Notes: generated from the letters alone by a model not told the origin. A stretch of 64,000 nucleotides of DNA from Spirosoma pollinicola (GCF_002831565.1 NZ_CP025096.1:5467391-5531390), one strand, 5' to 3'. Counted from the stretch's first letter, positions 27,211 to 36,871 are shown. Translations and numbers: made by a program.

Positions 27211-27296
27211 AGTAGGTGGAGTAGTAAGTGATTGGTCAACGGGCTAGCACAAGTATGGGTTTATCCATTGACCATTCACTTACCGCCCTACTTACT
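27211..27296. repeat. Quasi-palindrome after lysS
   Basis: Arms 27211-27239 and 27268-27296 pair with 6 mismatches over 29 nt. It resembles the element at 33203-33282 in composition (GTAGTAAGTG type words). Confidence 0.7.
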
Positions 27297-27307
27297 AACT
27301 TAAAACA

Positions 27308-27339
27308 ATAACCCTCGCCTGATGTAAGGTGAGGGTTAT
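27308..27339. terminator. Bidirectional terminator between lysS and csp
   Basis: Arms 27308-27320 and 27327-27339 pair over 13 nt with one G-U position. On the minus strand the stem is followed by TTATTGTTTT, after the cold-shock gene. Confidence 0.7.
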
Positions 27340-27366
27340 ACATACATGACAAGACGCGCTGAAGAC

Positions 27367-27573
27367 TTAATACTCTGAATCTATCTTTTTCACCTTTACG
27401 GCGTTCAGTCCCTTTTTGCCGTCAACCACTTCAAATTGAACCCGGTCTTTCTCTCGAATGGTTGTACCGTTGAGGCCGGTGATGTGGACGAAGATGTCCC
27501 GGTTGGTATCGTCTTCAACAATGAATCCGTAACCCTTACTTTCGTTAAAAAATTTTACTACACCTGTTTGCAT
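27367..27573 (-). CDS. Cold-shock protein (CspA family)
   Basis: A 68-residue CSD protein starting at ATG 27573 (MQTGVVKFFNESKGYGFI). RNP1 is KGYGFI and RNP2 is DIFVHI; the C-terminus GKKGLNAVKVKKI is standard. It binds single-stranded nucleic acid and probably acts as an RNA chaperone. An upstream in-frame start at 27594 is less likely. Confidence 0.95.
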   Translation of the reverse strand: MQTGVVKFFNESKGYGFIVEDDTNRDIFVHITGLNGTTIREKDRVQFEVVDGKKGLNAVKVKKIDSEY

Positions 27574-27911
27574 AAAACTTAAACAATTTAACAATTAAAA
27601 ACTTAAAGGGTCAGTTATCAACAAAGAGCGCGAACTACACAGCCGGATATCTAAATCAGTAGATACATTCGTAAAATCAGCGATATTTGTTGGACATAAA
27701 AACGATGTAGCCCTTTTTTAGGCATCGATGTCGTTATAATACAAAGAAAAGAAAAATGTTATTACCGCAAGTAGATAGAGGCTATTTTTTAGCTATTTTC
27801 ACTGCGTTTATATGGGCATTTTGTGTAAACGGCAAACAATCTATTTACTAGAGCCGTTAATTTACCAGAATAAAGATTTACCTGAATATATACACTTCGC
27901 AAACCAAAGGC
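27574..27911. promoter_or_regulatory. Divergent leader region of csp and the PspC gene
   Basis: About 340 bp without a gene. Csp mRNAs commonly have long structured leaders, and this space would allow one on the minus strand. I found no exact -7 element on either strand. Confidence 0.45.
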
Positions 27912-28133
27912 ATGGATAAGATCAGATATTTTGTTGAAAATCAGGTATTTGGCGTCTGTTCACGACTGGGAGAGAAAATGAATATTTCGGCCAGTAGTAT
28001 CAGGCTGTATTTTATTTATACATCATTCTTAACGCTCGGTTCGCCAGTCATTCTGTACCTGATCCTGGCGTTTTGGATGGAAATGAAAAAGCACCTCCGC
28101 CGACACGCCCATCCAACAGTTTGGGAACTGTGA
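27912..28133 (+). CDS. Small PspC-domain membrane protein
   Basis: A 73-residue protein with a PspC domain: GVCSRLGEKMNISASSIR followed by one membrane helix (about 33-54). PspC proteins sit in the cytoplasmic membrane and in enterobacteria sense envelope stress; small stand-alone forms are frequent in Bacteroidota. It has no psp neighbours here. Confidence 0.85.
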   Translation: MDKIRYFVENQVFGVCSRLGEKMNISASSIRLYFIYTSFLTLGSPVILYLILAFWMEMKKHLRRHAHPTVWEL

Positions 28134-28135
28134 AA

Positions 28136-28208
28136 AGATGTATGATGTAGGGCGTATTACTTTTTGCGTATCTGACTGACTATATCATAAATCAGATATC
28201 ATACATCT
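28136..28208. repeat. Inverted repeat at the end of PspC and GT2 genes
   Basis: Perfect 11-bp arms 28136-28146 and 28198-28208 with weaker pairing inward. It lies between convergent genes and may help end transcription. Confidence 0.5.
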
Positions 28209-29233
28209 TACATTATTTCGCCAAACGTTTTTTTCCCTTCGGCGAAATACTTCCAGACTATGCTGTCTGGATATAGAGGTACCTCTGTTGTTTGTTGAGC
28301 TTTTAACCGTTTGCGCTCGCGATGGAGTTGTGGTAAGCGGCCATAAAAGGCAAAATGCGCCCTTATAATTGCCCATACATCACGCCATTGACCAACTTTC
28401 AGGAATAAGATCGCTGACAGTCCGTCGAGTATTAAACGAAACATAATTTTAGGCCATAGCCAGAAATCAGCTGGCCAGTTTTTGTACAGCATAAACAGGC
28501 TGTTGCGGTAATTCAAGTACGTTTTATGCGGATTGGACTTGTGAAGTGTACCGCCCCCAACGTGATAAACCGTCGACTGGCCGCACGCCCAAACCTCGTA
28601 ACCGAGTCGCTGTATACGCCAGCACCAGTCGATTTCCTCCATGTGAGCAAAAAATGACCCATCGAAACCACCGGTTTCGTGAAACACCTCAGCCCGCATA
28701 AATAGACACGCTCCCGTGGCCCAGAACACCTGTCGGTTATCGTCATACTGACCCCTATCTTCTTCGAACGTGGCAAAAACGCGTCCCCGGCAAAATACAT
28801 AACCCAGCCAGTCGACAAAGCCCCCGGCAGCACCGGCATGCTCAAATAAGGCAGGCTGATCATAAGACCTGATTTTTGGCTGACAGGCAGCAATTTTTGG
28901 ATTGGTCTCCATCATCGCCAGCACCGGCGACAGCCAACCGGGTGTTACGGCAATATCAGAATTAGGAAGCACGTAATACCTGGCTCCACCGTAGTGTGTT
29001 CGTATGTGTTCGAGAGCAAGGTTATACCCACCGGCATAGCCTTCATTGCGGGGAAGCTCAATGATACGAACGGTGGGGAAGGTAGCTCTAAGAAATGAAA
29101 CCGATGAATCGACAGAGGCACTATCGGCTACGTAAACCGGATGCCCATCGGCATTGGCTAGAACCGCAGGAAGAAATTTAGCTAAAAACGGCTGCCCGTT
29201 GTAATTAAGAATAACAATGGCAAGGGTATCCAC
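28208..29233 (-). CDS. Glycosyltransferase family 2 (rhamnosyltransferase-like)
   Basis: A 341-residue GT-A protein: LAIVILNYNGQPFLAKFLP, VADSASVDSS, the metal-site region YYVLPNSDIAVT, and the acceptor-side EEIDWCWRIQRLGYEV. A C-terminal hydrophobic stretch (about 275-300) may associate with the membrane. It is far from the exopolysaccharide locus and its acceptor is unknown. Confidence 0.87.
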   Translation of the reverse strand: MDTLAIVILNYNGQPFLAKFLPAVLANADGHPVYVADSASVDSSVSFLRATFPTVRIIELPRNEGYAGGYNLALEHIRTHYGGARYYVLPNSDIAVTPGWLSPVLAMMETNPKIAACQPKIRSYDQPALFEHAGAAGGFVDWLGYVFCRGRVFATFEEDRGQYDDNRQVFWATGACLFMRAEVFHETGGFDGSFFAHMEEIDWCWRIQRLGYEVWACGQSTVYHVGGGTLHKSNPHKTYLNYRNSLFMLYKNWPADFWLWPKIMFRLILDGLSAILFLKVGQWRDVWAIIRAHFAFYGRLPQLHRERKRLKAQQTTEVPLYPDSIVWKYFAEGKKTFGEIM

Positions 29234-29247
29234 AAAGTGCTTTTATA

Positions 29248-29337
29248 ATTTACAGTTTACAGTTTATCGTTTTGAGTTTACTGCTGGCCAACACCAGCGC
29301 GTATTACACCCATCGCCATAAACTATAAACCGTAAAC
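29248..29337. repeat. Quasi-palindrome of the TTTACGGTTTAT type
   Basis: Arms 29248-29268 and 29317-29337 pair with few mismatches. The arm words recur in the element at 56339-56394, so this looks like a dispersed family. Confidence 0.65.
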
Positions 29338-29351
29338 CTACTAATTCTTTA

Positions 29352-29696
29352 CTACATTAACCCATCCAGATTCAGGCCGGGGATATTTGGCAGCAGTCCT
29401 TCAGTGGCCTGCCGTAGTTGTTCGCGAGCTTTAATTTCTACATTACCCATTGCTTTGTTGGTGGCGGCTACAATAAGATCCTGTAGCATTTCGCGATCTG
29501 CGGCCGGGGTCGCGCTCGACTTGATCAGATCGGGGTCAATTTCGATTTTCAGCACATTTTTCAGTCCGTTAACCGTCACTTTCACCAAACCTGCCCCCGA
29601 TTCGCCCGTTTCTATAACGGTGCTAAGGTTTTCCTGGGCATCTTTCATTCGGGATTGAACTTCCTTCATTTTCCCGAACATATCCATCATATTCAT
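29352..29696 (-). CDS. YbaB/EbfC family nucleoid-associated protein
   Basis: A 114-residue protein with the YbaB fold: MFGKMKEVQSRMKDAQENL (helix 1), GLVKVTVNGLKNVLKIEID (sheet), and a C-terminal helix around AATNKAMGNVEIKAREQL. It likely binds DNA as a dimer. In many bacteria it follows dnaX, but not here; it sits after the type IX secretion cargo gene on the same strand with 30 bp between them. Confidence 0.93.
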   Translation of the reverse strand: MNMMDMFGKMKEVQSRMKDAQENLSTVIETGESGAGLVKVTVNGLKNVLKIEIDPDLIKSSATPAADREMLQDLIVAATNKAMGNVEIKAREQLRQATEGLLPNIPGLNLDGLM

Positions 29697-29726
29697 ACTT
29701 GTAGTCAGTTATCAACGTATCACTGC

Positions 29727-31730
29727 TTATCGTACTAATAACACAGCACCTGTGCGAACAGTTTTCAGACCGGTCAGGTCTATGACCTCAATGCGATACA
29801 TATATTGGCCGGCGGGTGCAATCTGACCGTTTGTAGTCCCATCCCAACCCTGTGTTTTATCGGTTGTGCTATACACTACTTCGCCCCAGCGACTGTAGAC
29901 ATTCATGACAAACTGATCAACGTAAATACCTTTTGCCAGCAGAATATCATTCATTCCATCGCCATTGGGCGTAAAGACATCAGGCACAAAAATCATAGAT
30001 TCCCGCCGAAACGTGTAATAATTGGAATAGCTTTCGAACCCATTTTTATCAGTTGCCACTATTCGATACCGCTTCGATTGCAGATTAGGGTCGTTTTGGT
30101 CAGGTTCGTAATGCGTATTGCTACCTATGGAAATCAAATCAGTGAGGCTACTTATCAAGTCGTTTACTTCTACCGTATAATGATCGATAGTCTCCGGTGC
30201 AAACGGCGAGTCTGGATTCCAGTCAATCCCCGTAGCCGATTTTGACGTCAGGAATACAGTACAAACGGGTGTAGATGGCTTGGATTCCAGCCCACAACTA
30301 TTTTTATATGTCACCTGGTAGCAATAAGAGCCACTGGATGCATCTACAGCATTATCATTATACCTGTTTATACGTTCAAGAGCGGCAATTGGCTGGAAAG
30401 TACCCGAAGAGCCAGATGCCCGACTAACAATCATCGTGTAACTATCAGTAGCACCAATATTGGCTGGTGGCGTAATAATTAACAATGGGTGCCCATCCTG
30501 AATAGTAACAAATGAATCAACAACATCGCCCGGCATATCGCCACTAATGCCCGTTACACAAGCGTTGTTGGACGTAATGATCGTCTGTGCTACACCATCA
30601 ATAGTTGCGACAAGCTGGTAACAGTATTGGTTACCACAGTCGATAGAACTATCATCAGCATATGTGCTGGTATTTTTGTTAATTATTCTGGCAGGAAAGG
30701 GTGCGCTGTTCCGATTGAACCCGTAAAAACGTAACGATCCTGTACCGGCATAGGGTTGCCAACTCAGGTTGTTCTGTTTATTTGCAGCTTTAACATCCAG
30801 CACCAGACTACATACCTCATCAGATTTCAATGGAGTGCTGTTGCACGCGTCCTGAGTAACTAATTGAAAACACTGTACCTGTTTCGCATCCGTCTGAACG
30901 GTAAAGGTGCCTGTTTCAGTACCCTTCTGCCCTGTTGCGGTATAAGTACCATTTATTTTCTGATAAAGCAGCACAGTTACCCCCGTGCTGGCCTGATACG
31001 TAATGTCAATGGCTTTGTCGCTCGTTGTAGTTAAAGCCGTAATAGCGGGTTGATCTGCCGACGATAAAAGGGTATAGGGAACACTGCTATTTGATTGAGT
31101 ACCGCTGCATGCGTTCGTATATACCCCTTCTACTGTTATTGGATTAGGGTTTGAATTACTATACGTGTGTGATGGCTGGGCCTGTAACTCAGCCCGGCTA
31201 AAATTATCGACAGCGCCATCGCCCCACCGTACAGTATAGCTGTCATATTGGCCCAATGTCGATGGGTCAGCCGTTATAGTCACTCGTCGGCCCAAACAAG
31301 CCAGTACTTTAAAGGTGACAGAGTTGAGTGGCAGTACGGTAATAGTTTTACAGGCGTAGGCATCAAATCCGTTCAAGTTCCCTACCTGCAGAATAGTAAA
31401 TGTCCCCGTTTTAGTATAGGTATGGCTTTTCTTTTGGTCAAACGAACTCGGAAGACCTTTCCCATCATACTCATACACATAAGCCGTGTTTGTCAAGCCT
31501 GCCTGTTCGCTTCCAGCTTTGATTTGCACTGTGCTCCCAACGCATATTCTGTCATTCACTACTGTAAAACCTCCCGGATTTGAACCAGCCGGAGGTTTCG
31601 AACAATAATTATCCTGCGCCAACAATGATTTTACAGGCAAAAACAATAAAAGCAATAAGGCAACCAGACTGGCAGGAAATCCACTCGTTTTCACTTTAAT
31701 CCTGGTTGGCCACGGTCGTAAAATTCGCAC
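29727..31730 (-). CDS. Secreted protein with gliding-motility-associated C-terminal domain (T9SS cargo)
   Basis: A 667-residue secreted protein. A signal peptide ends near SLLAQ (about residue 39), then come PKD/Ig-like and fibronectin-like repeats. The last 80 residues are the type B sorting domain: PDVFTPNGDGMNDILLAKG, MNVYSRWGEVVY and GWDGTTNG. That domain directs export by the type IX secretion system, so the protein is probably a surface adhesin. No enzyme motif is visible. Confidence 0.9.
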   Translation of the reverse strand: MRILRPWPTRIKVKTSGFPASLVALLLLLFLPVKSLLAQDNYCSKPPAGSNPGGFTVVNDRICVGSTVQIKAGSEQAGLTNTAYVYEYDGKGLPSSFDQKKSHTYTKTGTFTILQVGNLNGFDAYACKTITVLPLNSVTFKVLACLGRRVTITADPSTLGQYDSYTVRWGDGAVDNFSRAELQAQPSHTYSNSNPNPITVEGVYTNACSGTQSNSSVPYTLLSSADQPAITALTTTSDKAIDITYQASTGVTVLLYQKINGTYTATGQKGTETGTFTVQTDAKQVQCFQLVTQDACNSTPLKSDEVCSLVLDVKAANKQNNLSWQPYAGTGSLRFYGFNRNSAPFPARIINKNTSTYADDSSIDCGNQYCYQLVATIDGVAQTIITSNNACVTGISGDMPGDVVDSFVTIQDGHPLLIITPPANIGATDSYTMIVSRASGSSGTFQPIAALERINRYNDNAVDASSGSYCYQVTYKNSCGLESKPSTPVCTVFLTSKSATGIDWNPDSPFAPETIDHYTVEVNDLISSLTDLISIGSNTHYEPDQNDPNLQSKRYRIVATDKNGFESYSNYYTFRRESMIFVPDVFTPNGDGMNDILLAKGIYVDQFVMNVYSRWGEVVYSTTDKTQGWDGTTNGQIAPAGQYMYRIEVIDLTGLKTVRTGAVLLVR

Positions 31731-31869
31731 GAAGAGTATTTTTTTATCGTTCGTATATATAAATCGCTTCTACGTATAGAAACGGCTTCGGTGGACATTT
31801 TCGCATCCGGCGAAACGTATCTTTCTTAAAATCAGTTTTCCGTTTAAACCGAAGCCAAAAACGGCTTAC

Positions 31870-31877
31870 CAAAGATA
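31870..31877 (-). promoter_or_regulatory. Candidate -7 element for the T9SS cargo gene
   Basis: The plus-strand CAAAGATA reads TATCTTTG on the minus strand, matching TAnnTTTG. It is about 140 bp upstream of the cargo gene start, in the divergent region shared with ribBA. The -33 box is not convincing. Confidence 0.4.
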
Positions 31878-31905
31878 CCTGCACTGACGTGCACCAACCA
31901 ATAAA

Positions 31906-33198
31906 ATGAGCAATAATAGTACCAACTCTGAAACCACTCCCGAAGTGCCGGGAAATTCGAGCGAGGCAACTCCTATTCGGCTGGATCGAATTGAGGATGC
32001 TATTGCTGATATTAAGGCGGGTAAGATCGTGATCGTGGTAGATGATGAAGACCGCGAAAATGAAGGTGACATGATCTGCGCGGCCGAAATGATTACCCCC
32101 GAACTGGTCAATTTCATGGTTCGCGAAGCCCGCGGCCTGATGTGTGCCCCCCTGACTCAGGAACGCTGCGACGAACTGGGTCTGGATATGATGGTAATCA
32201 GCAACACCTCTGTTCATACAACGCCGTTTACCGTATCGGTCGATTTGCTCGGTAATGGCTGTACGACCGGCATTTCGGCTTCAGACCGCTCTAAGACCAT
32301 TCAGGCACTGGTTGACCCGAACACCAAGCCCGACGATTTGGGTCGACCCGGCCATATTTTTCCGCTACGGGCTGTTGAAGGCGGAGTAATCCGGCGGGCA
32401 GGCCATACAGAAGCTGCCGTGGATATGGCCCGCATGGCGGGTTTATTACCGGCTGGCGTGCTGATCGAGGTGCTGAGCGAAGACGGCACTATGGCTCGTT
32501 TGCCCGAACTACGTCTTATGGCCGACAGATTCGATATGAAGCTCGTTAGTATTCAGGATTTAATTGAATACAGGCTGCGCACCGAAACGCTGATCCGGCG
32601 CGAAATCGGGGTGGATATGCCCACACAATGGGGGCACTTCGACTTGATTGCCTTCAAACAAAGCAATACGGGTGATACGCACCTTGCTCTCATAAAAGGA
32701 ACCTGGGAGCCTAACGAACCGGTGTTGGTTCGTGTACACTCATCCTGCGTTACGGGCGACATTTTCGGTTCCTGTCGATGCGATTGTGGTGCCCAACTCC
32801 ATGCATCTATGGAGCTGGTCGAAGCCGAAGGGAAAGGAGTGGTCGTCTACATGTTTCAGGAAGGCCGGGGTATTGGTCTGCTTAATAAACTGAAAGCCTA
32901 TAAACTTCAGGAAATGGGCCGCGATACAGTGGAAGCGAACCTCGACCTGGGTCTGCCAATGGATTCCCGTGACTATGGCGTAGGAGCTCAAATCCTGCGC
33001 GACCTTGGTGTTCGCAAGCTTCGGCTAATTACGAACAACCCTAAAAAGCGGGCCGGTTTGATGGGCTACGGACTTGAAATTGTCGACACCGTACCCGTCG
33101 AAATTCAATCCAACCCACATAATGAACGCTACCTGCGAACAAAACGCGACAAAATGGGTCATACCATTATGAACGAGCCGGTAAATGAAGAGCAGTAG
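31906..33198 (+). CDS. ribBA: Bifunctional 3,4-dihydroxy-2-butanone-4-phosphate synthase / GTP cyclohydrolase II
   Basis: A 430-residue fusion. The N-terminal RibB half has [12 protein letters not shown] and [10 protein letters not shown]; the C-terminal RibA half has the zinc cysteines in [17 protein letters not shown], then [15 protein letters not shown] and [11 protein letters not shown]. Both catalytic halves look intact. It feeds both branches of riboflavin synthesis, from ribulose 5-phosphate and GTP. No other rib gene and no FMN riboswitch is visible. Confidence 0.96.
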   Translation: MSNNSTNSETTPEVPGNSSEATPIRLDRIEDAIADIKAGKIVIVVDDEDRENEGDMICAAEMITPELVNFMVREARGLMCAPLTQERCDELGLDMMVISNTSVHTTPFTVSVDLLGNGCTTGISASDRSKTIQALVDPNTKPDDLGRPGHIFPLRAVEGGVIRRAGHTEAAVDMARMAGLLPAGVLIEVLSEDGTMARLPELRLMADRFDMKLVSIQDLIEYRLRTETLIRREIGVDMPTQWGHFDLIAFKQSNTGDTHLALIKGTWEPNEPVLVRVHSSCVTGDIFGSCRCDCGAQLHASMELVEAEGKGVVVYMFQEGRGIGLLNKLKAYKLQEMGRDTVEANLDLGLPMDSRDYGVGAQILRDLGVRKLRLITNNPKKRAGLMGYGLEIVDTVPVEIQSNPHNERYLRTKRDKMGHTIMNEPVNEEQ

Positions 33199-33202
33199 AC
33201 CA

Positions 33203-33282
33203 GTAAATAGTGAGGTAGTAAAGTAGTTAATGCGTGTATAAGTAAAGCCGCCACCCGATTACTTCACCACTTCACTACTTAC
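33203..33282. repeat. Quasi-palindrome between ribBA and thioredoxin
   Basis: Arms 33203-33228 and 33257-33282 pair with 6 mismatches over 26 nt, mostly G-U compatible. Same word type as the lysS element at 27211-27296. Confidence 0.65.
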
Positions 33283-33303
33283 GAATCAACCACTTTACGA
33301 ACT

Positions 33304-33609
33304 ATGAACAAGCAATCGTTTAAAGACCTCATTAACGGAGATAAACCGGTGCTGGTCGATTTTTATGCCGATTGGTGCGGGCCTTGCAAACAACAGGCCC
33401 CTATTTTAAAGCAACTTACCGACCGCTCGGGCGATAAAGTTCGCGTTGTTAAAATCGACGTCGACAAAGCCCAGGCCGCGGCCCAGCAATACCAGATTCG
33501 GAGCATTCCAACCATGATCATGTTTAAAGATGGCAAGATCGTCTGGCGGCAGTCGGGCGTTCAGAACCTGAAAACGCTGGAAGGATTAGTACAACAGTTT
33601 GGTAGCTGA
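33304..33609 (+). CDS. Thioredoxin
   Basis: A 101-residue thioredoxin with the active site ADWCGPCKQQ and the cis-proline in IRSIPTMIMF. It lacks a signal peptide, so it is cytoplasmic and reduces protein disulfides. The thioredoxin reductase gene is not in the window. Confidence 0.95.
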   Translation: MNKQSFKDLINGDKPVLVDFYADWCGPCKQQAPILKQLTDRSGDKVRVVKIDVDKAQAAAQQYQIRSIPTMIMFKDGKIVWRQSGVQNLKTLEGLVQQFGS

Positions 33610-33621
33610 TAACGTGTATAT

Positions 33622-33667
33622 AAAGCAAAAACTCCGACCGTGGAAACGCGGTCGGAGTTTTTGCTTT
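33622..33667. terminator. Bidirectional terminator after thioredoxin
   Basis: A perfect 19-bp stem (33622-33640 with 33649-33667) with an 8-nt loop and flanking A/T runs lies between convergent genes. Confidence 0.9.
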
Positions 33668-33690
33668 TAGAAATTACTGTTCGCTCAGTA

Positions 33691-34173
33691 TTACTTGGCA
33701 TTTTGCGCTAACCCAAAGTTTTTCAGGTTGGTTAACGCCGTGACATTAATGATTTTCCACTGTCCGTTAATTTTCTCGACTGTTCGCGACTCTTTAGATT
33801 CTGTTTTGCCGTGACTATCCACAAGCGTTTGGTCGTAGGCAACAAAAGCCATATTACCATTCTGATGAATGGTATAATTTGAATTTTGCACCGTTACCTT
33901 ATCCGATACTTTGGAGCTTTTGAACTGACTGGCAAACTGTTTTTCCAGCTTATCCCAACCTTTTATCAGCATAAAATCGCCCCCATACAAGTTGGCCGCA
34001 AAATGAATGTAGGGTGTATGTGCCCATGCATTCGACCACTCGGCTTTGTCTCGTTTAAAAAATCCCTCGGTTTCACTCCGCAACACACGTTTAATGGCAT
34101 CGTTGTCGGCCTGGGCCAACCCACACATCACGGTACTCAGCAACAAGGCGGTTACCAAAAGTGGCGTTTTCAT
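33691..34173 (-). CDS. Secreted NTF2/SnoaL-like protein
   Basis: A 160-residue protein with a signal peptide (to about residue 22, VMCGLAQA). The rest shows the cone-shaped NTF2 pattern: an initial helix (AIKRVLRSETEGFFKRD), WSNAWAHTP, and three late strands ending in VEKINGQWKIINVTAL. This family of DUF4440-like proteins binds small ligands or is enzymatic; the function here is unknown. Confidence 0.8.
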   Translation of the reverse strand: MKTPLLVTALLLSTVMCGLAQADNDAIKRVLRSETEGFFKRDKAEWSNAWAHTPYIHFAANLYGGDFMLIKGWDKLEKQFASQFKSSKVSDKVTVQNSNYTIHQNGNMAFVAYDQTLVDSHGKTESKESRTVEKINGQWKIINVTALTNLKNFGLAQNAK

Positions 34174-34312
34174 GACCAGAAAATGTTTAGTTAACGGTCA
34201 AGTTATAGAACGTTATTAGAATAAACAACTATTTTTTTGCACTTTTATTCTAAAAACAATATACTCTATATATGTACTTATTTTTTACGATTACGTCTGA
34301 TCTATATAACAA

Positions 34313-35584
34313 CTAGCGGGTAGTCAACAACTTATCCAGCCGCCGGATCGACTGCACCACCGATCGAACTGTGTGGTAGTTAATTTTCCAGGAATGGCTC
34401 ATGTGCGTCCAGATTGGCACACCCTGACGGGTCATAAGCGGCCACCACTCCCCTGCTTCATGGTTCACCATTTTATCCAGCACAAAGCGGTGAACATTTT
34501 CGTAAGCCCGCCAGTATTTCTCATCACCGAAAAGACGATAGGCATCCAAAAAACCAATAAGTACTTCGGCTTGCTGCCAGAACTCTTTCTCCCGATCATA
34601 CACCTTTCCCCCATGCGAGCCTTCGACAAAGACGCCCCCAAACTCCCAGTCTATACCGTAATCAGCGGCATGTGAAAGGGCTTTTTGCAATTGATTGAAG
34701 TAGGTCTCATGAGGAATCTCCAGAATGCTTAACGCATGAATCAGCAGCCAGGCGAACTCTGCATTATGGCCATAACTGGTATTATCTTCGGCCTCCCGCT
34801 TAACGCCGTCTTCAGTGAAGCGATCCCAACCCCAGATCACGTCGAACTTAATTTGGGGAGCTACGCGCCAATCGGCCCAGAACTGCGGCACACCCGTGCC
34901 ATAGATTGGGTGCATAATTTTTCCAACCAGCAGGTTAATAACTTCCAGCAATTTTCGGCGATGAATGGGCTGACGGGTGCATTCATACAACGCAGTGAAG
35001 GCTTCCATCAGGTGCATATGGGCATCGAGCGTTTTGCGATTGCCTCCGGCAGCCCCCGGCCCCGATAATGTCCACTGGCGGTCAAATACCTCAAAATAGC
35101 CGCCATAACACGTATCTGCCCCATATTTCTGTAATAGATCAAATACCTTCTGAGCATAATCGACCCCACGCGGGTCGCCGGTGGCCAGCGTATACTCACT
35201 CAGGCAATAGATGGCGAAACTCTGCCCATAAACGATCTTCTGATCGTTCAATACCTCCCCTTTTCGGTTGGTCATCCAGTAAAACCCACCGTGTTCGGTA
35301 TCCCACATTTTCGCTAGCAAATACTCTACGCCATGCCGGGCCAGCTCGGCTAAAGCACCGTTGCCGTAGACTGCGCGATGAGCGGAGGCATAGGTATAAA
35401 TGGATCTGGTTTGGGCGATGAGCGATTTTTCATCTTCGCCCGAATCGTTTCCGTATTCGTCAAAGTGGGTGATGAAGCCGCCATTTATGTGGTCGGCGGT
35501 TCGGGCTGTCCAGAAGGGCAGCAATTCGGTGGTGAGGTGAGTGTGCAGTTCCTGACGGCACCGCAGCAGGGTTTCGTTCGTCAT
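34313..35584 (-). CDS. AGE family epimerase/isomerase (cellobiose 2-epimerase-like)
   Basis: A protein of about 423 residues from ATG 35584 (MTNETLLRCRQEL); a start at 35614 would add ten residues. It has the (alpha/alpha)6 pattern of N-acylglucosamine 2-epimerases, with conserved LDAHMHLMEAFTALYE, NAEFAWLLIHAL and MSHSWKINYHT. Family members epimerise free sugars such as cellobiose, mannose or GlcNAc. It follows the PfkB kinase gene on the same strand, past a palindrome, so the pair may act on the same sugar. Confidence 0.87.
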   Translation of the reverse strand: MTNETLLRCRQELHTHLTTELLPFWTARTADHINGGFITHFDEYGNDSGEDEKSLIAQTRSIYTYASAHRAVYGNGALAELARHGVEYLLAKMWDTEHGGFYWMTNRKGEVLNDQKIVYGQSFAIYCLSEYTLATGDPRGVDYAQKVFDLLQKYGADTCYGGYFEVFDRQWTLSGPGAAGGNRKTLDAHMHLMEAFTALYECTRQPIHRRKLLEVINLLVGKIMHPIYGTGVPQFWADWRVAPQIKFDVIWGWDRFTEDGVKREAEDNTSYGHNAEFAWLLIHALSILEIPHETYFNQLQKALSHAADYGIDWEFGGVFVEGSHGGKVYDREKEFWQQAEVLIGFLDAYRLFGDEKYWRAYENVHRFVLDKMVNHEAGEWWPLMTRQGVPIWTHMSHSWKINYHTVRSVVQSIRRLDKLLTTR

Positions 35585-35602
35585 GATAGGATAGGAATAA
35601 CC

Positions 35603-35674
35603 CGCAGATTGCACGGATCAAACGGATCAGCACGGGTCTTATCAGCGAAACCCGTTTAATCCGTGCAATCTGTG
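35603..35674. repeat. Dispersed inverted repeat, ATCCGTGCAATCTGTG family
   Basis: Arms 35603-35625 and 35652-35674 pair with 2 mismatches over 23 nt. The right arm is closely related to the right arm of the element at 43043-43121 (about 3 differences in 19). It lies between the AGE and PfkB genes. Confidence 0.85.
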
Positions 35675-35680
35675 AGCCTA

Positions 35681-36685
35681 TTATGTATAGATTTTATGCA
35701 AAGCAAGAATTTCGGACAGGCTTGCGGTGCCCGTCTGGTTCAGCTTCTGAACGGTCACAGCAGCGGCCAGATTAGAAATTTCCAGCGCTTCGGCGGGAGT
35801 GGTTCCGGCACCGAGACAAGCAGCCCAGGTAGCCACCACGGTGTCGCCCGCGCCAACAGTATCGAGTTCGCTTCGAAGCGGCAAGCCCTTCACAAATTGC
35901 GTTTCCTGATCGTCCAGATAGAGAATTCCGGCCTCACCACGGGTGATTAACAAAGGACCACCAGACTGTTTCCGGAAGGCGTTTCCATGTTGAACGCACC
36001 AATCCAGGTCGGGCGACGCAGGCACATCGATCGTTAGAAAATTGGCTAACTCGTTGGTGTTTACTTTCAGCGTAGCTCCCCGCACCAGCGTTCCTACATC
36101 GCGCATATCGGCCAGAAACTGAACGGTTGGAAAGCGAGCCATCAGCTCATTTATCACTCCCATCCGCTCTTTGCTGAGCAATGGGTTTGCAAATTGCTGG
36201 TTGATCACAACGACATCCAAGTCGGAAAGGGCCTCCTCCAGACCTGTTATAAGGTCGGTAAACAGAGCCTCGGATAACTGATTGGCCACGCCGAAATCAA
36301 TTCGATTTGCTTCCTGTTCATTCAGATTGGGCTTGGTATACAAGCAGGTATCCCAGCCCGTATCAAGCACATGCAGGTGCTGCGTGTTTACGCCCAACTG
36401 ATTGAACAAGTGCTGCATTTCGCGTCCGAACAGATCATTGCCAACGCAGCCAATTACCCGGCAATTCAACACGCCTAAAGCAGCCAGATTCTGAACCACA
36501 TTGCCCGCTGCGCCAAGAGAAGCTCTGGGCCGACTTCCCCAGAAAACATCCCGGTGAGTTTCCAGCGAGCGTTCGCCGGTTTGTGTTTGTAAGGTAAAAT
36601 AGAGATCGAGGGCAAAGTCGCCAATAACGCCTACGTTAATCGTTTCAAATCGTTTAAAAAGTGCTGTAATTTCAGATGGTGTCAT
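35681..36685 (-). CDS. PfkB family carbohydrate kinase (HldE/RfaE N-domain-like)
   Basis: A 334-residue ribokinase-fold enzyme. The C-terminal signature is DTVGAGDTVVATWAACLGAG with the catalytic aspartate, and GAAGNVVQNLAALG is the N-terminal substrate motif. The N-terminal VGVIGDFALDLYF resembles heptose-7-phosphate kinases (HldE N domain), but no nucleotidyltransferase domain follows. The substrate is a sugar or sugar phosphate that I cannot name with certainty. Confidence 0.87.
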   Translation of the reverse strand: MTPSEITALFKRFETINVGVIGDFALDLYFTLQTQTGERSLETHRDVFWGSRPRASLGAAGNVVQNLAALGVLNCRVIGCVGNDLFGREMQHLFNQLGVNTQHLHVLDTGWDTCLYTKPNLNEQEANRIDFGVANQLSEALFTDLITGLEEALSDLDVVVINQQFANPLLSKERMGVINELMARFPTVQFLADMRDVGTLVRGATLKVNTNELANFLTIDVPASPDLDWCVQHGNAFRKQSGGPLLITRGEAGILYLDDQETQFVKGLPLRSELDTVGAGDTVVATWAACLGAGTTPAEALEISNLAAAVTVQKLNQTGTASLSEILALHKIYT

Positions 36686-36787
36686 TCAGTAAGGCAGGAA
36701 TTTAGCTAGCAGTCTTAAAACCAGTTCTGACCCGCTGGCTACTCACTAGATGAATCAAGTAATTTATTGAAAACACATCAGGTTATT

Positions 36788-36871
36788 TTTTGTCATGCTG
36801 ACGAAGGAAGCATCTTCGGATGAGTCTATTTTAGTCAGCCCGAAGATGCTTCCTTCGTCAGCATGACAAAA
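36788..36871. repeat. 31-bp perfect inverted repeat, TGTCATGCTGACGAAGG family
   Basis: Arms 36788-36818 and 36841-36871 are exact reverse complements with a 22-nt loop. The word TGTCATGCTGACGAAGGAAG is one I recall from intergenic regions of several Bacteroidota. It lies between divergent genes. Confidence 0.9.

Noticed and set aside
31906-33198. FMN riboswitch upstream of ribBA
   Set aside because: The 175-bp leader shows none of the expected conserved stems that I can recognise.
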